Assembly: GCF_900105925.1 (NCBI RefSeq)
Contig: NZ_LT629791.1
Coordinates: forward strand, 4,496,001 to 4,560,000
Origin: Jiangella alkaliphila
GTDB lineage: Bacteria; Actinomycetota; Actinomycetes; Jiangellales; Jiangellaceae
Reading direction: 5' to 3'
DNA: 64,000 bases
Part shown: one piece after another, positions 23,546 through 33,633 of the stretch
Position numbering within the stretch: the stretch's first letter is position 1
How the letters are laid out: each line of letters opens with the position of its first letter
Translations under genes and position numbers: made by a program
The notes under the pieces: generated by a model
What the model was told of the DNA's origin: nothing
Database searches by the model: none
What the model saw: the letters and a program-made list of their open reading frames with translations, nothing else

Positions 23546-24796
23546 ATGGTGGACATGACGCCGGATCCGGCCTGCCGGCTGGAGGAGGACCTGCGGCGCG
23601 CCGACGTGCGGCTGCCGCGGCTGTCGCCGGTGTTCGACGTCGTCATCCCGGCCGCGGTGCTGGCCGTGCTGGTGGCCGCCGCCGCGGCGGGCGCGTTGGC
23701 CGGCGAGGTCCGCCCCCTCGGCCTCGCGCTGCTCGCGGTCGCCGCGGTGCCGTGGGTGCACTGGCTGCGGCGCGGCGACGAGGGCCCGTCGTGGTGGTTC
23801 GGGGTCGCGGCGCTGACGCCGATCGCCGTGCTGTCCGCCGGGTGGTGGTTCGCGACGCCGCTCGGCCTGGGCGCCGGCGCGGCGCACGTCCTCCTGGCGC
23901 TGCCGGTGCTGCTGCTGGTCGCGATGGTGCTCGCGTTCGCACCGGCCGCGATGGCGGGCGGGCTCGCGGCGGGCGCGTACCTCGCGTACGGCGGCCCGCT
24001 GGTGGTCGCCTGGCTGTCCGGGCAGCCCGGCGCGACGACGTCCGCGGTGCTGCTCTGGCACGCCGTGGCGGCGCTGGCCGCCGTCGCCGGGTACGCCGTG
24101 CGGCTCACGGTCCAGCTGTCCGCCCGGGTGGCGGAGGCGCAGGTGGCGCGCGACCGCCAGCGCCGCGCCGACGAGCGCCGGGCCGTCGCCCGCGACGTCC
24201 ACGACGTCGTCGCCCACACGCTGTCGGTCACGATGCTGCACGTCACCGCCGCCCGCATGGCGGTACGCCGCGGCTCGTCCGGCGCCGCCGAGGAGGCGCT
24301 GCAGGAGGCCGAGCGGCACGGCCGGGCCAGCCTCGCCGACGTGCGCCGGGTGGTCCGCGTGCTGCGCACCGACGGCGCCGCGCCGCAGCCCACGCTGGCC
24401 GACGTCGAGACGCTGGCGCACAGCTACCGCGCCGCCGGCCTGCCGGTCGACCTCTCGACGTCGCTGGACGGCGCCGGCCCGCCGGCCGCTGAGCTGGCCG
24501 TCTACCGCGTCCTGCAGGAGGCGCTGGCCAACGCCGCCCGGCACGGCCGCGGCCCGGCGACGGTGGACCTGCGGGTGGCCGACGGCGGCATCGCGCTCAC
24601 AGTCGCGAACCCGGCCGCGAACCCGGCCGTTGCCCCGCCGCCGGGCCCGGCGCCCGGGCACGGGCTGCGCGGCATGGCCGAGCGGATGGCCGCGGCCGGC
24701 GGGACGGTGTCGGCCGGCGCCGACGGCGACCGCTGGGTGGTCCGCGCCGTGGTCCCGGCCGTGGTCGCGTCCGTCGTCCCGGCGGACCGGGCGTGA
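23546..24796 (+). CDS. NarL-type two-component sensor histidine kinase
   Basis: A 416-residue membrane kinase with about six hydrophobic segments (residues 30-200). The dimerisation/phospho-acceptor site is RDVHDVVAHTLS, and a HATPase_c domain near the C-terminus has the N box QEALANAARHG and a G box around GHGLRGMAERM. An Ala/Pro insert (NPAANPAVAPPPGPAPG) lies in the ATP lid. It autophosphorylates and passes phosphate to the regulator encoded next, with which it shares a GTGA overlap. No extracellular sensing domain is seen, so the signal may be membrane stress or a membrane partner. Confidence 0.9.
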   Translation: MVDMTPDPACRLEEDLRRADVRLPRLSPVFDVVIPAAVLAVLVAAAAAGALAGEVRPLGLALLAVAAVPWVHWLRRGDEGPSWWFGVAALTPIAVLSAGWWFATPLGLGAGAAHVLLALPVLLLVAMVLAFAPAAMAGGLAAGAYLAYGGPLVVAWLSGQPGATTSAVLLWHAVAALAAVAGYAVRLTVQLSARVAEAQVARDRQRRADERRAVARDVHDVVAHTLSVTMLHVTAARMAVRRGSSGAAEEALQEAERHGRASLADVRRVVRVLRTDGAAPQPTLADVETLAHSYRAAGLPVDLSTSLDGAGPPAAELAVYRVLQEALANAARHGRGPATVDLRVADGGIALTVANPAANPAVAPPPGPAPGHGLRGMAERMAAAGGTVSAGADGDRWVVRAVVPAVVASVVPADRA

Positions 24797-25461
24797 TCCG
24801 CGTCCTGCTGGTCGACGACCAGCCGCTGGTCCGCGCCGGGCTGCGTCGCATCCTGGAGCCGCAGGACGGCGTCGTCGTGGCCGGCGAGTGCGACGACGGC
24901 GACCAGGTGCCGGCCGCGGTCGCCGGCCACCGGCCGGACGTCGTCGTCATGGACGTCCGCATGCGCCGCGTCGACGGCGCCGAGGCGACCCGGCGGCTGC
25001 GCGAGCAGGCCGACGCGCCGCCCGTCCTGGTCCTCACCACGTTCGACGACGACGACACCGTCGCGGCCGCGCTCGGCGCCGGCGCGGCCGGGTTCATCCT
25101 CAAGGACGCACCGGGCGAGGACATCGTGCGCGCCACGGCCGCCGTCGCCGCCGGGGACTCGTGGCTGGACCCGCAGATCACCGGTTCGGTCCTGGCCGCC
25201 TACCGGCGCACCGCCCGGCGGCGGGCCGCCGGCGACGCCGCGGCCGGGCAGCTCACCGCCCGCGAACGCGACGTCCTGCGCCACGTCGCCCGCGGCGCCA
25301 CCAACACCGAGGTGGCCGCCGCCCTCTTCGTCGGCGAGGCGACCGTGAAGACGCATCTCGGGCACATCCTCGCCAAGCTCGGCCTGCGCGACCGCGCGGC
25401 CGCGATCGTTTTCGCGTACGACCACGGCCTGGCGGGCGACGGCTCTATCGTCGAGCCGTGA
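24793..25461 (+). CDS. NarL/FixJ-type response regulator
   Basis: A 222-residue regulator. The receiver domain shows VDDQ at its start, the phospho-acceptor Asp in VVVMDVRM and the conserved Thr and Lys in LTTFDD and ILKDAP. The C-terminal LuxR-type helix-turn-helix is LTARERDVLRHVARGATNTE followed by ATVKTHLGHILAKL. It acts as a DNA-binding partner of the kinase encoded just upstream (GTGA overlap), and its own stop overlaps the start of a small membrane protein gene, which may be its regulated or sensory partner. Confidence 0.92.
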   Translation: MIRVLLVDDQPLVRAGLRRILEPQDGVVVAGECDDGDQVPAAVAGHRPDVVVMDVRMRRVDGAEATRRLREQADAPPVLVLTTFDDDDTVAAALGAGAAGFILKDAPGEDIVRATAAVAAGDSWLDPQITGSVLAAYRRTARRRAAGDAAAGQLTARERDVLRHVARGATNTEVAAALFVGEATVKTHLGHILAKLGLRDRAAAIVFAYDHGLAGDGSIVEP

Positions 25462-26204
25462 CGCATCAGCCCTGGCCGGTCCGGCCCCGGACGTCCTGGG
25501 TCGTGACGGCGGTGCTGCTCGCGGTGTCCGGGGCCGGCGGCCTCGCACTGGGGGTGGCGACGCTCCAGACGGACGGGGCCGGCCTGCTGCTGGTCGGGAG
25601 CCCGTTGCTGATCGTCGTCGCCGCGCTGGTCTACCTGTCGCGGGCGCGCCGGCCGGGCACTGCCGGTCAGGCCGTGCGCGAGGTGGCCGAGCTGGGGGAG
25701 CGCGGGCTCGTGTTCGCGTACTCGCGCGCCCTCGGCTGGGCCTATGTCGTGGCGGGCGCCTACTGCCTGCTGTTCTTCGGACTGATCGCCGCCGGTGGGC
25801 TGGCGGCCGGCGTCGGGGGCGGCGGCGACGTCGTGCTGGTCGCCGCCGCCCTGCTGGTGGTCGGGTACCTGTCGTGGTGTGCCGTCGACCTGGTCCGCGG
25901 GCGGCTCGGGCCGGGACTGGTCGCGCTGACCCCGAGCGGCACCTACCACCGCTCGTGGGCCCTGCACTCGTACCTGCCGTGGGACGACGTCGTCGACGTC
26001 GTTCCTGGCGACGCGCGCGGACCGCTCGTGCAGGTGATCGCGGCGGCGAACACGACCGGGTGGGTGCGCCGGACGTCGTCGACGTGGCGGCAGGCGGAGC
26101 TGGCCTACGCGCCGCACCTGGTCGTCCAGGGGCGATTCCTGGCCGCGGATCCGGCGCTGCTGTACCGGGCGGTGTGCGACTACCGCGACCAGCGCGTGGA
26201 CTAG
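25458..26204 (+). CDS. Membrane protein of unknown function in a two-component operon
   Basis: A 248-residue protein with four predicted membrane helices (about 14-35, 40-58, 88-112, 118-138) and a C-terminal soluble part of about 100 residues with a PH-like look ([25 protein letters not shown]). GTG overlaps the response-regulator stop (GTGA), so it is the third gene of that operon. Its stop codon shares the tetranucleotide CTAG with the convergent beta-glucosidase gene (26201-26204). Function unknown; it may be an output or accessory of the two-component system. Confidence 0.65.
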   Translation: MTHQPWPVRPRTSWVVTAVLLAVSGAGGLALGVATLQTDGAGLLLVGSPLLIVVAALVYLSRARRPGTAGQAVREVAELGERGLVFAYSRALGWAYVVAGAYCLLFFGLIAAGGLAAGVGGGGDVVLVAAALLVVGYLSWCAVDLVRGRLGPGLVALTPSGTYHRSWALHSYLPWDDVVDVVPGDARGPLVQVIAAANTTGWVRRTSSTWRQAELAYAPHLVVQGRFLAADPALLYRAVCDYRDQRVD

Positions 26205-27613
26205 CCGGGCAGGCCGTTGCGGGCGATGACCTCGCGGTACCAGTGGGCGGAGTCCTTCCAGGTCCGCTCCAGCGTGTCGTAGTCGACCCGGATGAGGCCG
26301 AACCGGCGGTCGTAGCCGAGCGACCACTCGAAGTTGTCCAGCAGCGACCACGCGAAGTAGCCGCGCAGGTCGGCGCCCTGGTCGATCGCCTGGCCGGCGG
26401 CCTCCAGGTGCCGGGCGATGTAGTCGACGCGCAGCGGGTCGTGGACGGCGCCGTCGGAGGAGACGGTGTCGGCGAACGCGGCGCCGTTCTCGGTGATCAT
26501 CATCGGCACGCCGGGGTGCTCGCGGTGCATCCGCAGCAGCAACTCGGTGAGGCCGCTGGGGTCGATGTTCCAGCCCATCGCGGTGTACGGGCCCTCGGGG
26601 CGGACGAACTCGACGTCGTCGGCGCCGACCCAGGGGGAGCCGAGCGCGTCGGCGTGGCCGTCGTCCTCGGAGCGGGGGCTGACGCCGTCCCAGCGGCGGA
26701 CCAGGCCGGTCGAGTAGTAGTTGACGCCGAGCACGTCGATCGGCTGGTGGGCGGTCGCCTCGTCGCCGTCACGCACGAACGACCAGTCGGTGACGTGGGC
26801 GGTGTCGGCCAGCAGGTCGTCGGGGTAGGCGCCGGTCAGCATGGGGCCGGTGAACGCGCGGTTGGCCAGCGCGTCGACCCGGCGGGCGGCGTCGCGGTCC
26901 TGCTCAGAGGACGGGTCGACCGGCCTGATGACGTGCAGGTTCAGCGTCACCGAGGCGCGGGCCGCCGGCAGCACCGAGCGGACCGCCTGGATGCCCAGGC
27001 CGTGCGCGAGATTGAGGTGGTGGACGGCGGCCAGCGCGGCGGCCGGCTCGGCGCGGCCCGGGGCGTGCGCGCCGGACGCGTAGCCGAGGTAGGCGCTGCA
27101 CCACGGCTCGTTCAAGGTGGTCCAGGTCTCGACGCGGTCGCCCAGCTCGTGGGCCATGATCTCGGCGTAGTCGGCGAACCGGTGCGCGGTGTCGCGGGTG
27201 GCCCAGCCGCCGGCGTCCTCGAGGTCTTGCGGCAGGTCCCAGTGGTACAGCGTCAGCACCGGCTTGACGCCGCGCTCGAGCAGGCCGTCGACCAGCCGCG
27301 AGTAGAAGTCGAGGCCCTCGCGGTTCGCCGGGCCCCGGCCGCCGGGCTGCACCCGCGGCCAGGCCGTCGAGAACCGGTACGCGCCCAGGCCGAGGTCGGC
27401 GATGTGGCCGAGGTCCTCCTGCCAGCGGTGATAGTGGTCGTCGGCGACGTCGCCGGTGTCGCCGTTCAGCGTCTTGCCGGGCGTGTGCGAGAACGTGTCC
27501 CAGATGGACGGACCGCGGCCGCCCTCCTTGGCCGCGCCCTCGATCTGGTACGAGGCCGTCGCCGACCCCCAGAGGAAGCCGTCGGGGAAACGGCGGCCGG
27601 TGCCGGTGCTCAT
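26201..27613 (-). CDS. Glycoside hydrolase family 1 beta-glucosidase
   Basis: A 470-residue cytoplasmic retaining glycosidase. The N-terminal signature [19 protein letters not shown] is classical. The acid/base is E169 in TLNEP and the nucleophile is E375 in ITENG. Length fits the family. It hydrolyses beta-glucosides or related disaccharides after uptake. It has no signal peptide and no transporter beside it; the sugar ABC operon at 6-10 kb is a possible but unproven supplier. The start [12 protein letters not shown] is preferred because the sequence beyond it is not GH1-like. The gene is convergent with the membrane protein gene. Confidence 0.95.
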   Translation of the reverse strand: MSTGTGRRFPDGFLWGSATASYQIEGAAKEGGRGPSIWDTFSHTPGKTLNGDTGDVADDHYHRWQEDLGHIADLGLGAYRFSTAWPRVQPGGRGPANREGLDFYSRLVDGLLERGVKPVLTLYHWDLPQDLEDAGGWATRDTAHRFADYAEIMAHELGDRVETWTTLNEPWCSAYLGYASGAHAPGRAEPAAALAAVHHLNLAHGLGIQAVRSVLPAARASVTLNLHVIRPVDPSSEQDRDAARRVDALANRAFTGPMLTGAYPDDLLADTAHVTDWSFVRDGDEATAHQPIDVLGVNYYSTGLVRRWDGVSPRSEDDGHADALGSPWVGADDVEFVRPEGPYTAMGWNIDPSGLTELLLRMHREHPGVPMMITENGAAFADTVSSDGAVHDPLRVDYIARHLEAAGQAIDQGADLRGYFAWSLLDNFEWSLGYDRRFGLIRVDYDTLERTWKDSAHWYREVIARNGLPG

Positions 27614-27674
27614 GTGGCGACTCCTCGCGACGACGTGACGTTGAACAGCCCCGACCTTATCTAAGCTGCCCTCC

Positions 27675-28802
27675 ATGAGCGGCGACCGGCAACCGTGGCG
27701 GTACGGCACCCGTGCGGACGTGCTGCTGGCGGCGGGGACCGGGCTGTTCGTGGTGCTCACGACGGTCGTCGGCACGGGCGACCCGGTGGCGCTGCGATCG
27801 GTGCCAGTGACCGGCTGGCTGCTCATGCTGGTGGCGTCGGGCGCGCTGGCGTTCCGGCGCCGGTACCCGGTGGTGGTCGCCGTCGTCACGCTGGTCGCGT
27901 CGATGGTCTACTACCCGGCGATCAACCCCGACGGCGCGCTGCTGGTCACGCTGATCATCGCCCTGTACACGCTGGCGGCGGCCGGGCGGACGGTGGCGGC
28001 GGGGGTGATCGGTGGGCTGGCCATCGTCGGCTCCGCGTTCGGCGAGTACGGCACCGACGCCTCACCGCTCGGCGACGCCGGGATGTTCCTGCTGGTCAGC
28101 TGGCTGGTCGCGGCCGTCGCCATCGGGGCGTTCATGCACAGCACGCGGCGCGAGCGCGAGGAGGCGCTGCGCCGCCGGGCGACGGAGGAGCGGCTGCGCA
28201 TCGCCCGCGAGCTGCACGACGTCCTCGGGCACAACATCTCGCTGATCAACGTCCAGGCCGGCGCCGCGCTGCACGCCCTGTCGCGCGACGGCGCCGACGG
28301 TCCGGCCGCGGAGGCGCTGACCGCGATCAAGGAGACCAGCCGCGAGGCGCTGCGCGAGCTGCGCGGCACCCTCGGCGTGCTCCGGCAGGTCGACGAGGAG
28401 GCTCCGACGGCGCCCGCGCCGGGCCTGCGCCGGCTGCCGGAGCTGGCCGAGCGCAGCCGGGCCGCCGGGCTGGCCGTCGACGTCAGCACCGACGGCGACG
28501 CGCCCGACCTGACCTCGGCGGTCGATCTCGCGGCCTACCGGATCGTCCAGGAGGCGCTCACCAACGTCGCCCGGCACGCCGGTGCGGGCCGCGTGGCCGT
28601 CCGGATCGGCTACGGGCGCGATGATGTGACGGTGGACGTGAGCGACGACGGACGGGGCGCCGGCGCCCGGGTCGATGGCGGCAGCGGCATCGCCGGCATG
28701 CGGTCGCGGGCCGAGGCGCTGGGCGGCACGCTCGAGGCGGCCGACCGGCCCGAGGGCGGCTTCCGGGTGACCGCGCGGCTGCCGTACGGGGCCGGCGCAT
28801 GA
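27675..28802 (+). CDS. NarL-type two-component sensor histidine kinase
   Basis: A 375-residue kinase with N-terminal membrane helices (residues about 15-150), the phospho-acceptor motif [13 protein letters not shown] box [12 protein letters not shown] and G boxes VSDDGRGAG and [11 protein letters not shown]. It pairs with the response regulator encoded next (ATGA overlap). TAAGCT lies 7 bases before the ATG and no Shine-Dalgarno is seen, so the message is probably leaderless. The sensed signal is unknown; no extracellular domain is present. Confidence 0.9.
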   Translation: MSGDRQPWRYGTRADVLLAAGTGLFVVLTTVVGTGDPVALRSVPVTGWLLMLVASGALAFRRRYPVVVAVVTLVASMVYYPAINPDGALLVTLIIALYTLAAAGRTVAAGVIGGLAIVGSAFGEYGTDASPLGDAGMFLLVSWLVAAVAIGAFMHSTRREREEALRRRATEERLRIARELHDVLGHNISLINVQAGAALHALSRDGADGPAAEALTAIKETSREALRELRGTLGVLRQVDEEAPTAPAPGLRRLPELAERSRAAGLAVDVSTDGDAPDLTSAVDLAAYRIVQEALTNVARHAGAGRVAVRIGYGRDDVTVDVSDDGRGAGARVDGGSGIAGMRSRAEALGGTLEAADRPEGGFRVTARLPYGAGA

Positions 28803-29464
28803 CGACGGTGCTGCTGGCCGACGACCAGCGGCTGGTCCGGGCCGGGTTCCGGTCCATCCTCGACGGCGAGCCGGACCTCGACGTCGTGGGCGAGGCGGCC
28901 GACGGCGCCGAGGCGCTCACACTGGTCCGCGACCTGCGCCCCGAGGTCGTGCTGATGGACGTGCGGATGCCCGAGCTGGACGGGCTGGAGGCGACCCGGC
29001 AGATCGTCGCCGACCCCGCGCTGGCAGGCGTTCGTGTCGTCATCCTCACCACGTTCGACCTCGACGACTACGTCTACGGCGCGCTGCGCGCCGGGGCCAG
29101 CGGCTTCCTCGTCAAGGACACCGAGCCGATGGAGCTGATCCACGCCGTCCGCGTCGTGGCCCGCGGCGACGCGCTGATCGCGCCGTCCATCACCCGGCGG
29201 CTGATCTCCGAGATCGCCGGCCGGGCCGCCAAACCGGTCCCGAACTCCCGGCTCAACGCGCTGACCGAGCGGGAGCGCGAGGTGCTCGGCCTGGTCGCGG
29301 CCGGGATGTCCAACGACGAGATCGCCGAACGGCTGGTGCTCAGCCCGGCGACGGCGAAGACGCACGTCAGCCGCATCCTCACCAAGCTCGACGCCCGCGA
29401 CCGCGCCCAGCTGGTCGTGCTCGCCTACGAGGCGGGCGTGGTGACGCCGGGCTGGCTGGGCTGA
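28799..29464 (+). CDS. NarL/FixJ-type response regulator
   Basis: A 221-residue regulator: receiver domain with VLLADDQRLVRAGF, phospho-acceptor Asp in VLMDVRMPELDG, Thr in LTTFDL and Lys in VKDTEP, then a LuxR-type DNA-binding domain (LTEREREVLGLVAAGMSNDE). Start overlaps the kinase stop by ATGA. Its 3' end overlaps the convergent membrane protein gene by 40 bases, so the two units may interfere by antisense transcription. Target genes are unknown. Confidence 0.92.
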   Translation: MTTVLLADDQRLVRAGFRSILDGEPDLDVVGEAADGAEALTLVRDLRPEVVLMDVRMPELDGLEATRQIVADPALAGVRVVILTTFDLDDYVYGALRAGASGFLVKDTEPMELIHAVRVVARGDALIAPSITRRLISEIAGRAAKPVPNSRLNALTEREREVLGLVAAGMSNDEIAERLVLSPATAKTHVSRILTKLDARDRAQLVVLAYEAGVVTPGWLG

Positions 29465-30570
29465 CGGCGCTGTCGTAGCCGCGCCGCCAGGGCGTGCACG
29501 GCGGCGAACCCGGCGGCGACGGCGGGAGCGGCGAACAGGGTGTGCGCGAGCCCGTCCGGCGGCAGCAGCAGGCCGAGCACGCCCGGCAGCCCCGGCTGGT
29601 CGGCGGCCCCGATGCTCGCGTCGACGACCCCCTCGTGCGCCACCACCGCGAACGTGAACGCGTACCAGACCGTCAGCAGCGTCGTCGCCGGCCGCGGGCG
29701 CACCGGCTGGGTGTGCACCTGGAAGTACGCCAGCGCGAACACCAGCAGGAACACCTGGATCGCGTAGATCCGCAGCAGCAGCGCCCGGCCCTCGTCGAAC
29801 AGCACGTCGCCCGGCTGCGTCGGCGTCACCCCGACCGGAAAGGTCAGCGCGTCGGCGCAGCGATCGCCGGGTGGGGCACCGGAGCACCACACCCGCGCGA
29901 TCGGCTCGAACCCGGCGGCCAGCACGTCCCCGGCGACGAGCATGGCGGGGTACGCGACGGCCGCTGCCAGGACGGCCAGGCCGATGCGCCGGCCGAGCGT
30001 CGGCGCCGGGCCGCGCAGCAGGGTGAGGAAGGTCCCGGCCGTGACCCGCACCGTGCCGTCGGGGTCGCGCGGCCAGGGCCGGTCGGTATGCGCGCCGAGG
30101 ACGACCAGCGTGCCGGCCAGCGCGACCAGCATGACGTGGCCGGAGGCCTGCTGGGCGTCGAGGAGGATCCGCTCCAGCCGTTCGCCCCGGCCGACGGCGT
30201 CGGTCGTCAGCCCGCCCGCGTTGACCAGCAGCAGCGCCGTGAGGTTCGTCAGCGGCGCCAGCACCGGCAGCGCCAGCGCGAGCACGACCGGCCGGGTCCA
30301 GTCGTCCGCGATCGCCGTCGCCAGCCGCCAGCACGCGGCGAGCAGCAGCGCCACGAAGAGCGCCGCCCAGAGCAGCTCGGTCAGGTACGCGGGCCAGCCG
30401 GACCGCTCGGTGTACAGCAGGGTCGGCGAGACGGTCAGGAAGCGGAGCCGGTCGCCGAACAGCTCCGGCCGGCCGAGCCGGTCGGCCCAGTCGATCTGCA
30501 CCGGCAGCGCGGCGACGACCAGCATCGTGACCAGGCCGGCCAGTGCGGCACGGAGCGGGTGGCCGCGCAT
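29425..30570 (-). CDS. Polytopic membrane protein of unknown function
   Basis: A 381-residue integral membrane protein with about eight hydrophobic helices (for example near residues 8-25, 65-85, 93-118 and 140-160) and a long C-terminal Ala-rich helix. Two Cys in WCSGAPPGDRC may form an outside disulfide. I recognise no family. Its ATG overlaps the stop of the upstream gene as TGATG (30568-30572), so the two are coupled and probably work together. It is convergent with the response-regulator gene, overlapping by 40 bases. Confidence 0.65.
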   Translation of the reverse strand: MRGHPLRAALAGLVTMLVVAALPVQIDWADRLGRPELFGDRLRFLTVSPTLLYTERSGWPAYLTELLWAALFVALLLAACWRLATAIADDWTRPVVLALALPVLAPLTNLTALLLVNAGGLTTDAVGRGERLERILLDAQQASGHVMLVALAGTLVVLGAHTDRPWPRDPDGTVRVTAGTFLTLLRGPAPTLGRRIGLAVLAAAVAYPAMLVAGDVLAAGFEPIARVWCSGAPPGDRCADALTFPVGVTPTQPGDVLFDEGRALLLRIYAIQVFLLVFALAYFQVHTQPVRPRPATTLLTVWYAFTFAVVAHEGVVDASIGAADQPGLPGVLGLLLPPDGLAHTLFAAPAVAAGFAAVHALAARLRQRRQPSQPGVTTPAS

Positions 30571-31352
30571 CAGCCCGGCGCCGTCACGCGGAACGGCGCA
30601 CCGTCGTCGTTCAGCAGGTCGGTGTGCAGGTGCTCGCCGTCCCACCAGGTGATCTCGGCCTGCCACTCGGTGTCGTACGTCATCGACCGGCCGATGAGCG
30701 TGAACGAGTAGATGTCCTGCGCGTCGATGGTGCGGGGCAGCGTGATCTGCTCGCCCTCGTCGTCGGCCAGCTGCCGGGCACCCGCCTGCTGGTCGCTCTG
30801 CTGCAGGTAGTCGATCGGGACGGCGGTGCCGACCGGCAGGGTGTCGAGGTCGACGACGACGAAGTCGGGCTCGTCCTGGGGGTTGTCCTCGCCGCCGCAG
30901 CCCTGCGCCTCGGACTGCTCGCCGGTGACCGGGTCGGTGCGGCTCAGCACCGTGATCGTCAGGTCGCGCAGCTCGACGGGCGTCTCGCCGCCGCGGATGC
31001 TGACGCGGGCCTTGACCGTCTCGCGGTGCATGATGCGGCCATCGCGCTCCCACCGGGTGAGCTGCCGCACGTCGACGTTGGCGATGATGTCGTCGACCAG
31101 CGCGGTGCTCTCCCGCGGCACCGTCCACACCGAGGTGCAGCCGTTGTTGTCCTGCTCGACCAGCAGACCGAGGTCCGGACCCTGCGACCCCGTCCAGATC
31201 GCGGCCACCAGCGGCGTCACGACACCCGCCGCAGCCAGCACGAGCGCGTAGAGGGCAAGCCGGTTGCTCAGGCTCATCGTGCGGTGCCAGTGCCGGAACC
31301 GGGTGACCGGCCCGGGACGCGGCGGGGGCGGGGGAGCGTCGGGGGTGCTCAC
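30570..31352 (-). CDS. Single-pass membrane protein of unknown function
   Basis: A 260-residue protein: a Pro-rich cytoplasmic N-terminus (PPPPPRPGP), one transmembrane helix (about residues 32-54), then a 200-residue outside domain. That domain contains two Cys (GCTSVW and QGCGGED) and a beta-rich, acidic sequence. No known motif is recognised. GTG start; TAGGAT lies 9 bases upstream on the minus strand. It is first in a two-gene operon with a polytopic membrane protein, so the pair may form one complex. It is divergent from the MMPL transporter gene. Confidence 0.6.
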   Translation of the reverse strand: MSTPDAPPPPPRPGPVTRFRHWHRTMSLSNRLALYALVLAAAGVVTPLVAAIWTGSQGPDLGLLVEQDNNGCTSVWTVPRESTALVDDIIANVDVRQLTRWERDGRIMHRETVKARVSIRGGETPVELRDLTITVLSRTDPVTGEQSEAQGCGGEDNPQDEPDFVVVDLDTLPVGTAVPIDYLQQSDQQAGARQLADDEGEQITLPRTIDAQDIYSFTLIGRSMTYDTEWQAEITWWDGEHLHTDLLNDDGAPFRVTAPG

Positions 31353-31370
31353 GGGGCAGCCATCCTAAAT

Positions 31371-31413
31371 CAACTCCAGGCGTACGTGATCGCCCCTAGG
31401 ACGCAACTCCTGG
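31371..31413. repeat. Short direct repeat in the divergent region before the MMPL gene
   Basis: CAACTCCAGG (31371-31380) and CAACTCCTGG (31404-31413) are near-identical, 33 bases apart, between two divergent genes. They could be paired regulator sites; no adjacent regulator gene is present. Confidence 0.3.
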
Positions 31414-31509
31414 TGTAGGCGGGGTGTCCGCTCCAGCCGGACGCGCTGGGCGGTGCCGTCAGCCGATCCTCGTCATGCTCCGCGAGGACCGACGAGGAAG
31501 GACGAGATC

Positions 31510-33633
31510 ATGAGGCTGGAACGGCTGGCCGCCTGGTCGCAACGGCATCACTGGCTGGCCATCGGGCTGTGGGTGGCCGTGCTGGCCGGCGTGACGGCGC
31601 TGTCACAGGGCGTCGGCGACGACTACCACGACGACCACGGGCTGCCGGGCACCGAGTCGCAGCAGCTGTCCGACACGCTGGAGGACGCCGCGCCCGCGCA
31701 GGCCGGCGACTCCGTCCAGGTCGTGCTGCACGACGACGGCGGCGTCGAGGCGCGTCAGGCCGACGTCGACGCGATGCTGGGCGACCTGAGCATGCTGCCG
31801 CACGTCGTGCACGTGTCCAGCCCGTTCGAGTCGCCGGGCGCGATCTCCGGCGACGGGACGATCGCGTACGCGACGGTGACGCTGGACGGCACCGCCGCGG
31901 ACGTGCCGGCCGAGGCCGTCAGGGACATCATCGAGACCGCTCAGGAAGCCGAGGGCGACGGGCTCCAGGTCGAGCTGGGCGGCGACGCCGTCCGCGGCGC
32001 CGAGGAGGCCGCCGGCGGGGCCGCCGAGGGCGCCGGCATGCTGGCCGCGCTGGTGATCCTCGTGTTCATGTTCGGCTCGTTCCTGGCCGCGACGCTGCCG
32101 CTGATCACCGCGGTGTTCGCGGTGGGCTCGACGCTGGGCGTCATCGTGCTGCTGTCCAACGTCGTGACGATCGCGACGTACACGGCGCCGCTGATGATGC
32201 TGGTCGGCATCGGGGTCGGCATCGACTACGCGCTGCTGGTGTTCGCCCGGTACCGCTCGGAGCTGCTGGGCGGTCTGGACCGCCAGGCCGCGGCCCGGGT
32301 GGCGCTGGACACCGCCGGCCGCTCGGTGATCTTCGCCGGCTGCACCGTGATCATCGCGCTGCTCGGCCTGTTCGCGCTGGGCCTGGGGTCGCTGCAGGGC
32401 GTGGCGCTGGCCGTCGCGCTGACCGTGCTGGTCACCATGCTCGCGTCGCTGACGCTGCTGCCGTCGCTGCTGACCGTGTTCGGCCGGCGGATCGAGAAGC
32501 GCATCCTCGCGCACGCGCAGCGGTCGAAGCGGCAGCCCGGCGCCCGGTGGCGGCAGCTGGCCGACGCGGTCCGCCGGCGCCCGCTGCATGCCTTGGTGGG
32601 GGCGGTGGCCGTCCTGCTCGCGCTGTCCGCGCCGGCGCTCGGCATGCGGCTCGGGTTCGCCGACGCCGGCAACGAGGCGACGTCGTCGACCAGCCGGCAG
32701 GCCTACGACCTGCTCGCCGACGGGTTCGGACCGGGGTTCAACGGGCCGCTGATCGTGCTCGCCGAGGGCGCGCCGGACGGCGGCGCCGCGCTGGCGTCCG
32801 CCCTGGAGTCGGCCGACGGTGTGGCGGGTGTGGTGCCGCCGCAGCCGCTGCCGGACACCGACCTCGCCATGGTCGTCACGTTTCCCGACTCCGCGCCGCA
32901 GGACGCCGCGACCGCCGAGCTCGTCCACCGGCTGCGCGACGACGTGCTGCCGCCGCTGGCGTCGTCGACAGGTGCGAGGTACCTGGTCGGCGGCTCGACG
33001 GCCGCCGCGGAGGACTTCTCCGCCGCCGTCAGCGACCGGCTGCCGCTGTTCGTCGCCGTCGTCGTCGGGCTGTCCGCGCTGCTGCTGATGGTGGTGTTCC
33101 GGTCGGTCTGGGTGCCGCTGAAGGCGGCGCTGCTGAACCTGCTGAGCATCGGCGCGTCGCTCGGCGTCGTGGCGCTGGTGTTCGGCGAGGGACTGTTCGG
33201 CGTGCCGGCCGGGCCGGTCGAGGCGTTCGTCCCGGTGATGATCTTCGCGATCGTGTTCGGCCTGTCGATGGACTACGAGGTGTTCCTGGTGTCGCGGATG
33301 CACGAGGAGTGGCGCCGGTCCGGCAACGCCGTCCGCGCCGTCCGCGAGGGCCTGGCCACGACCGGCGGGGTGATCACGGCGGCCGCGGCGATCATGGTCG
33401 TGGTGTTCGGGGCGTTCCTGCTCAGCCCGGACCGGATGCTGCAGCAGTTCGGCCTCGGCCTCGCGGTCGCGGTGTTCCTCGACGCCGTCGTCATCCGCTG
33501 CCTGATCGTCCCGGCGGTGATGAGCCTCCTGGGGGAGCGGGCGTGGTGGCTGCCGCGTTGGTTGGACCGGGTCCTGCCGCGCATCGCGCTGGAACGGGAG
33601 GATCGCGGCGATCGCGCTAACGTCGGGCCATGA
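31510..33633 (+). CDS. MMPL family transporter
   Basis: A 707-residue RND-type membrane protein. A first helix (about 14-32) is followed by an outside domain, then a block of five to six helices including GIGVGIDYALLVFARYRSEL, a cytoplasmic linker, and a second helix block with FGLSMDYEVFLVSRMHEEW. The paired GxxxDY motifs carry the proton-relay acids. MMPL proteins export lipids, siderophores or drugs. GAAGGA upstream fixes the start. The stop overlaps the next VOC gene (ATGA). Exported substrate unknown; there is no lipid-synthesis gene beside it. Confidence 0.9.
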   Translation: MRLERLAAWSQRHHWLAIGLWVAVLAGVTALSQGVGDDYHDDHGLPGTESQQLSDTLEDAAPAQAGDSVQVVLHDDGGVEARQADVDAMLGDLSMLPHVVHVSSPFESPGAISGDGTIAYATVTLDGTAADVPAEAVRDIIETAQEAEGDGLQVELGGDAVRGAEEAAGGAAEGAGMLAALVILVFMFGSFLAATLPLITAVFAVGSTLGVIVLLSNVVTIATYTAPLMMLVGIGVGIDYALLVFARYRSELLGGLDRQAAARVALDTAGRSVIFAGCTVIIALLGLFALGLGSLQGVALAVALTVLVTMLASLTLLPSLLTVFGRRIEKRILAHAQRSKRQPGARWRQLADAVRRRPLHALVGAVAVLLALSAPALGMRLGFADAGNEATSSTSRQAYDLLADGFGPGFNGPLIVLAEGAPDGGAALASALESADGVAGVVPPQPLPDTDLAMVVTFPDSAPQDAATAELVHRLRDDVLPPLASSTGARYLVGGSTAAAEDFSAAVSDRLPLFVAVVVGLSALLLMVVFRSVWVPLKAALLNLLSIGASLGVVALVFGEGLFGVPAGPVEAFVPVMIFAIVFGLSMDYEVFLVSRMHEEWRRSGNAVRAVREGLATTGGVITAAAAIMVVVFGAFLLSPDRMLQQFGLGLAVAVFLDAVVIRCLIVPAVMSLLGERAWWLPRWLDRVLPRIALEREDRGDRANVGP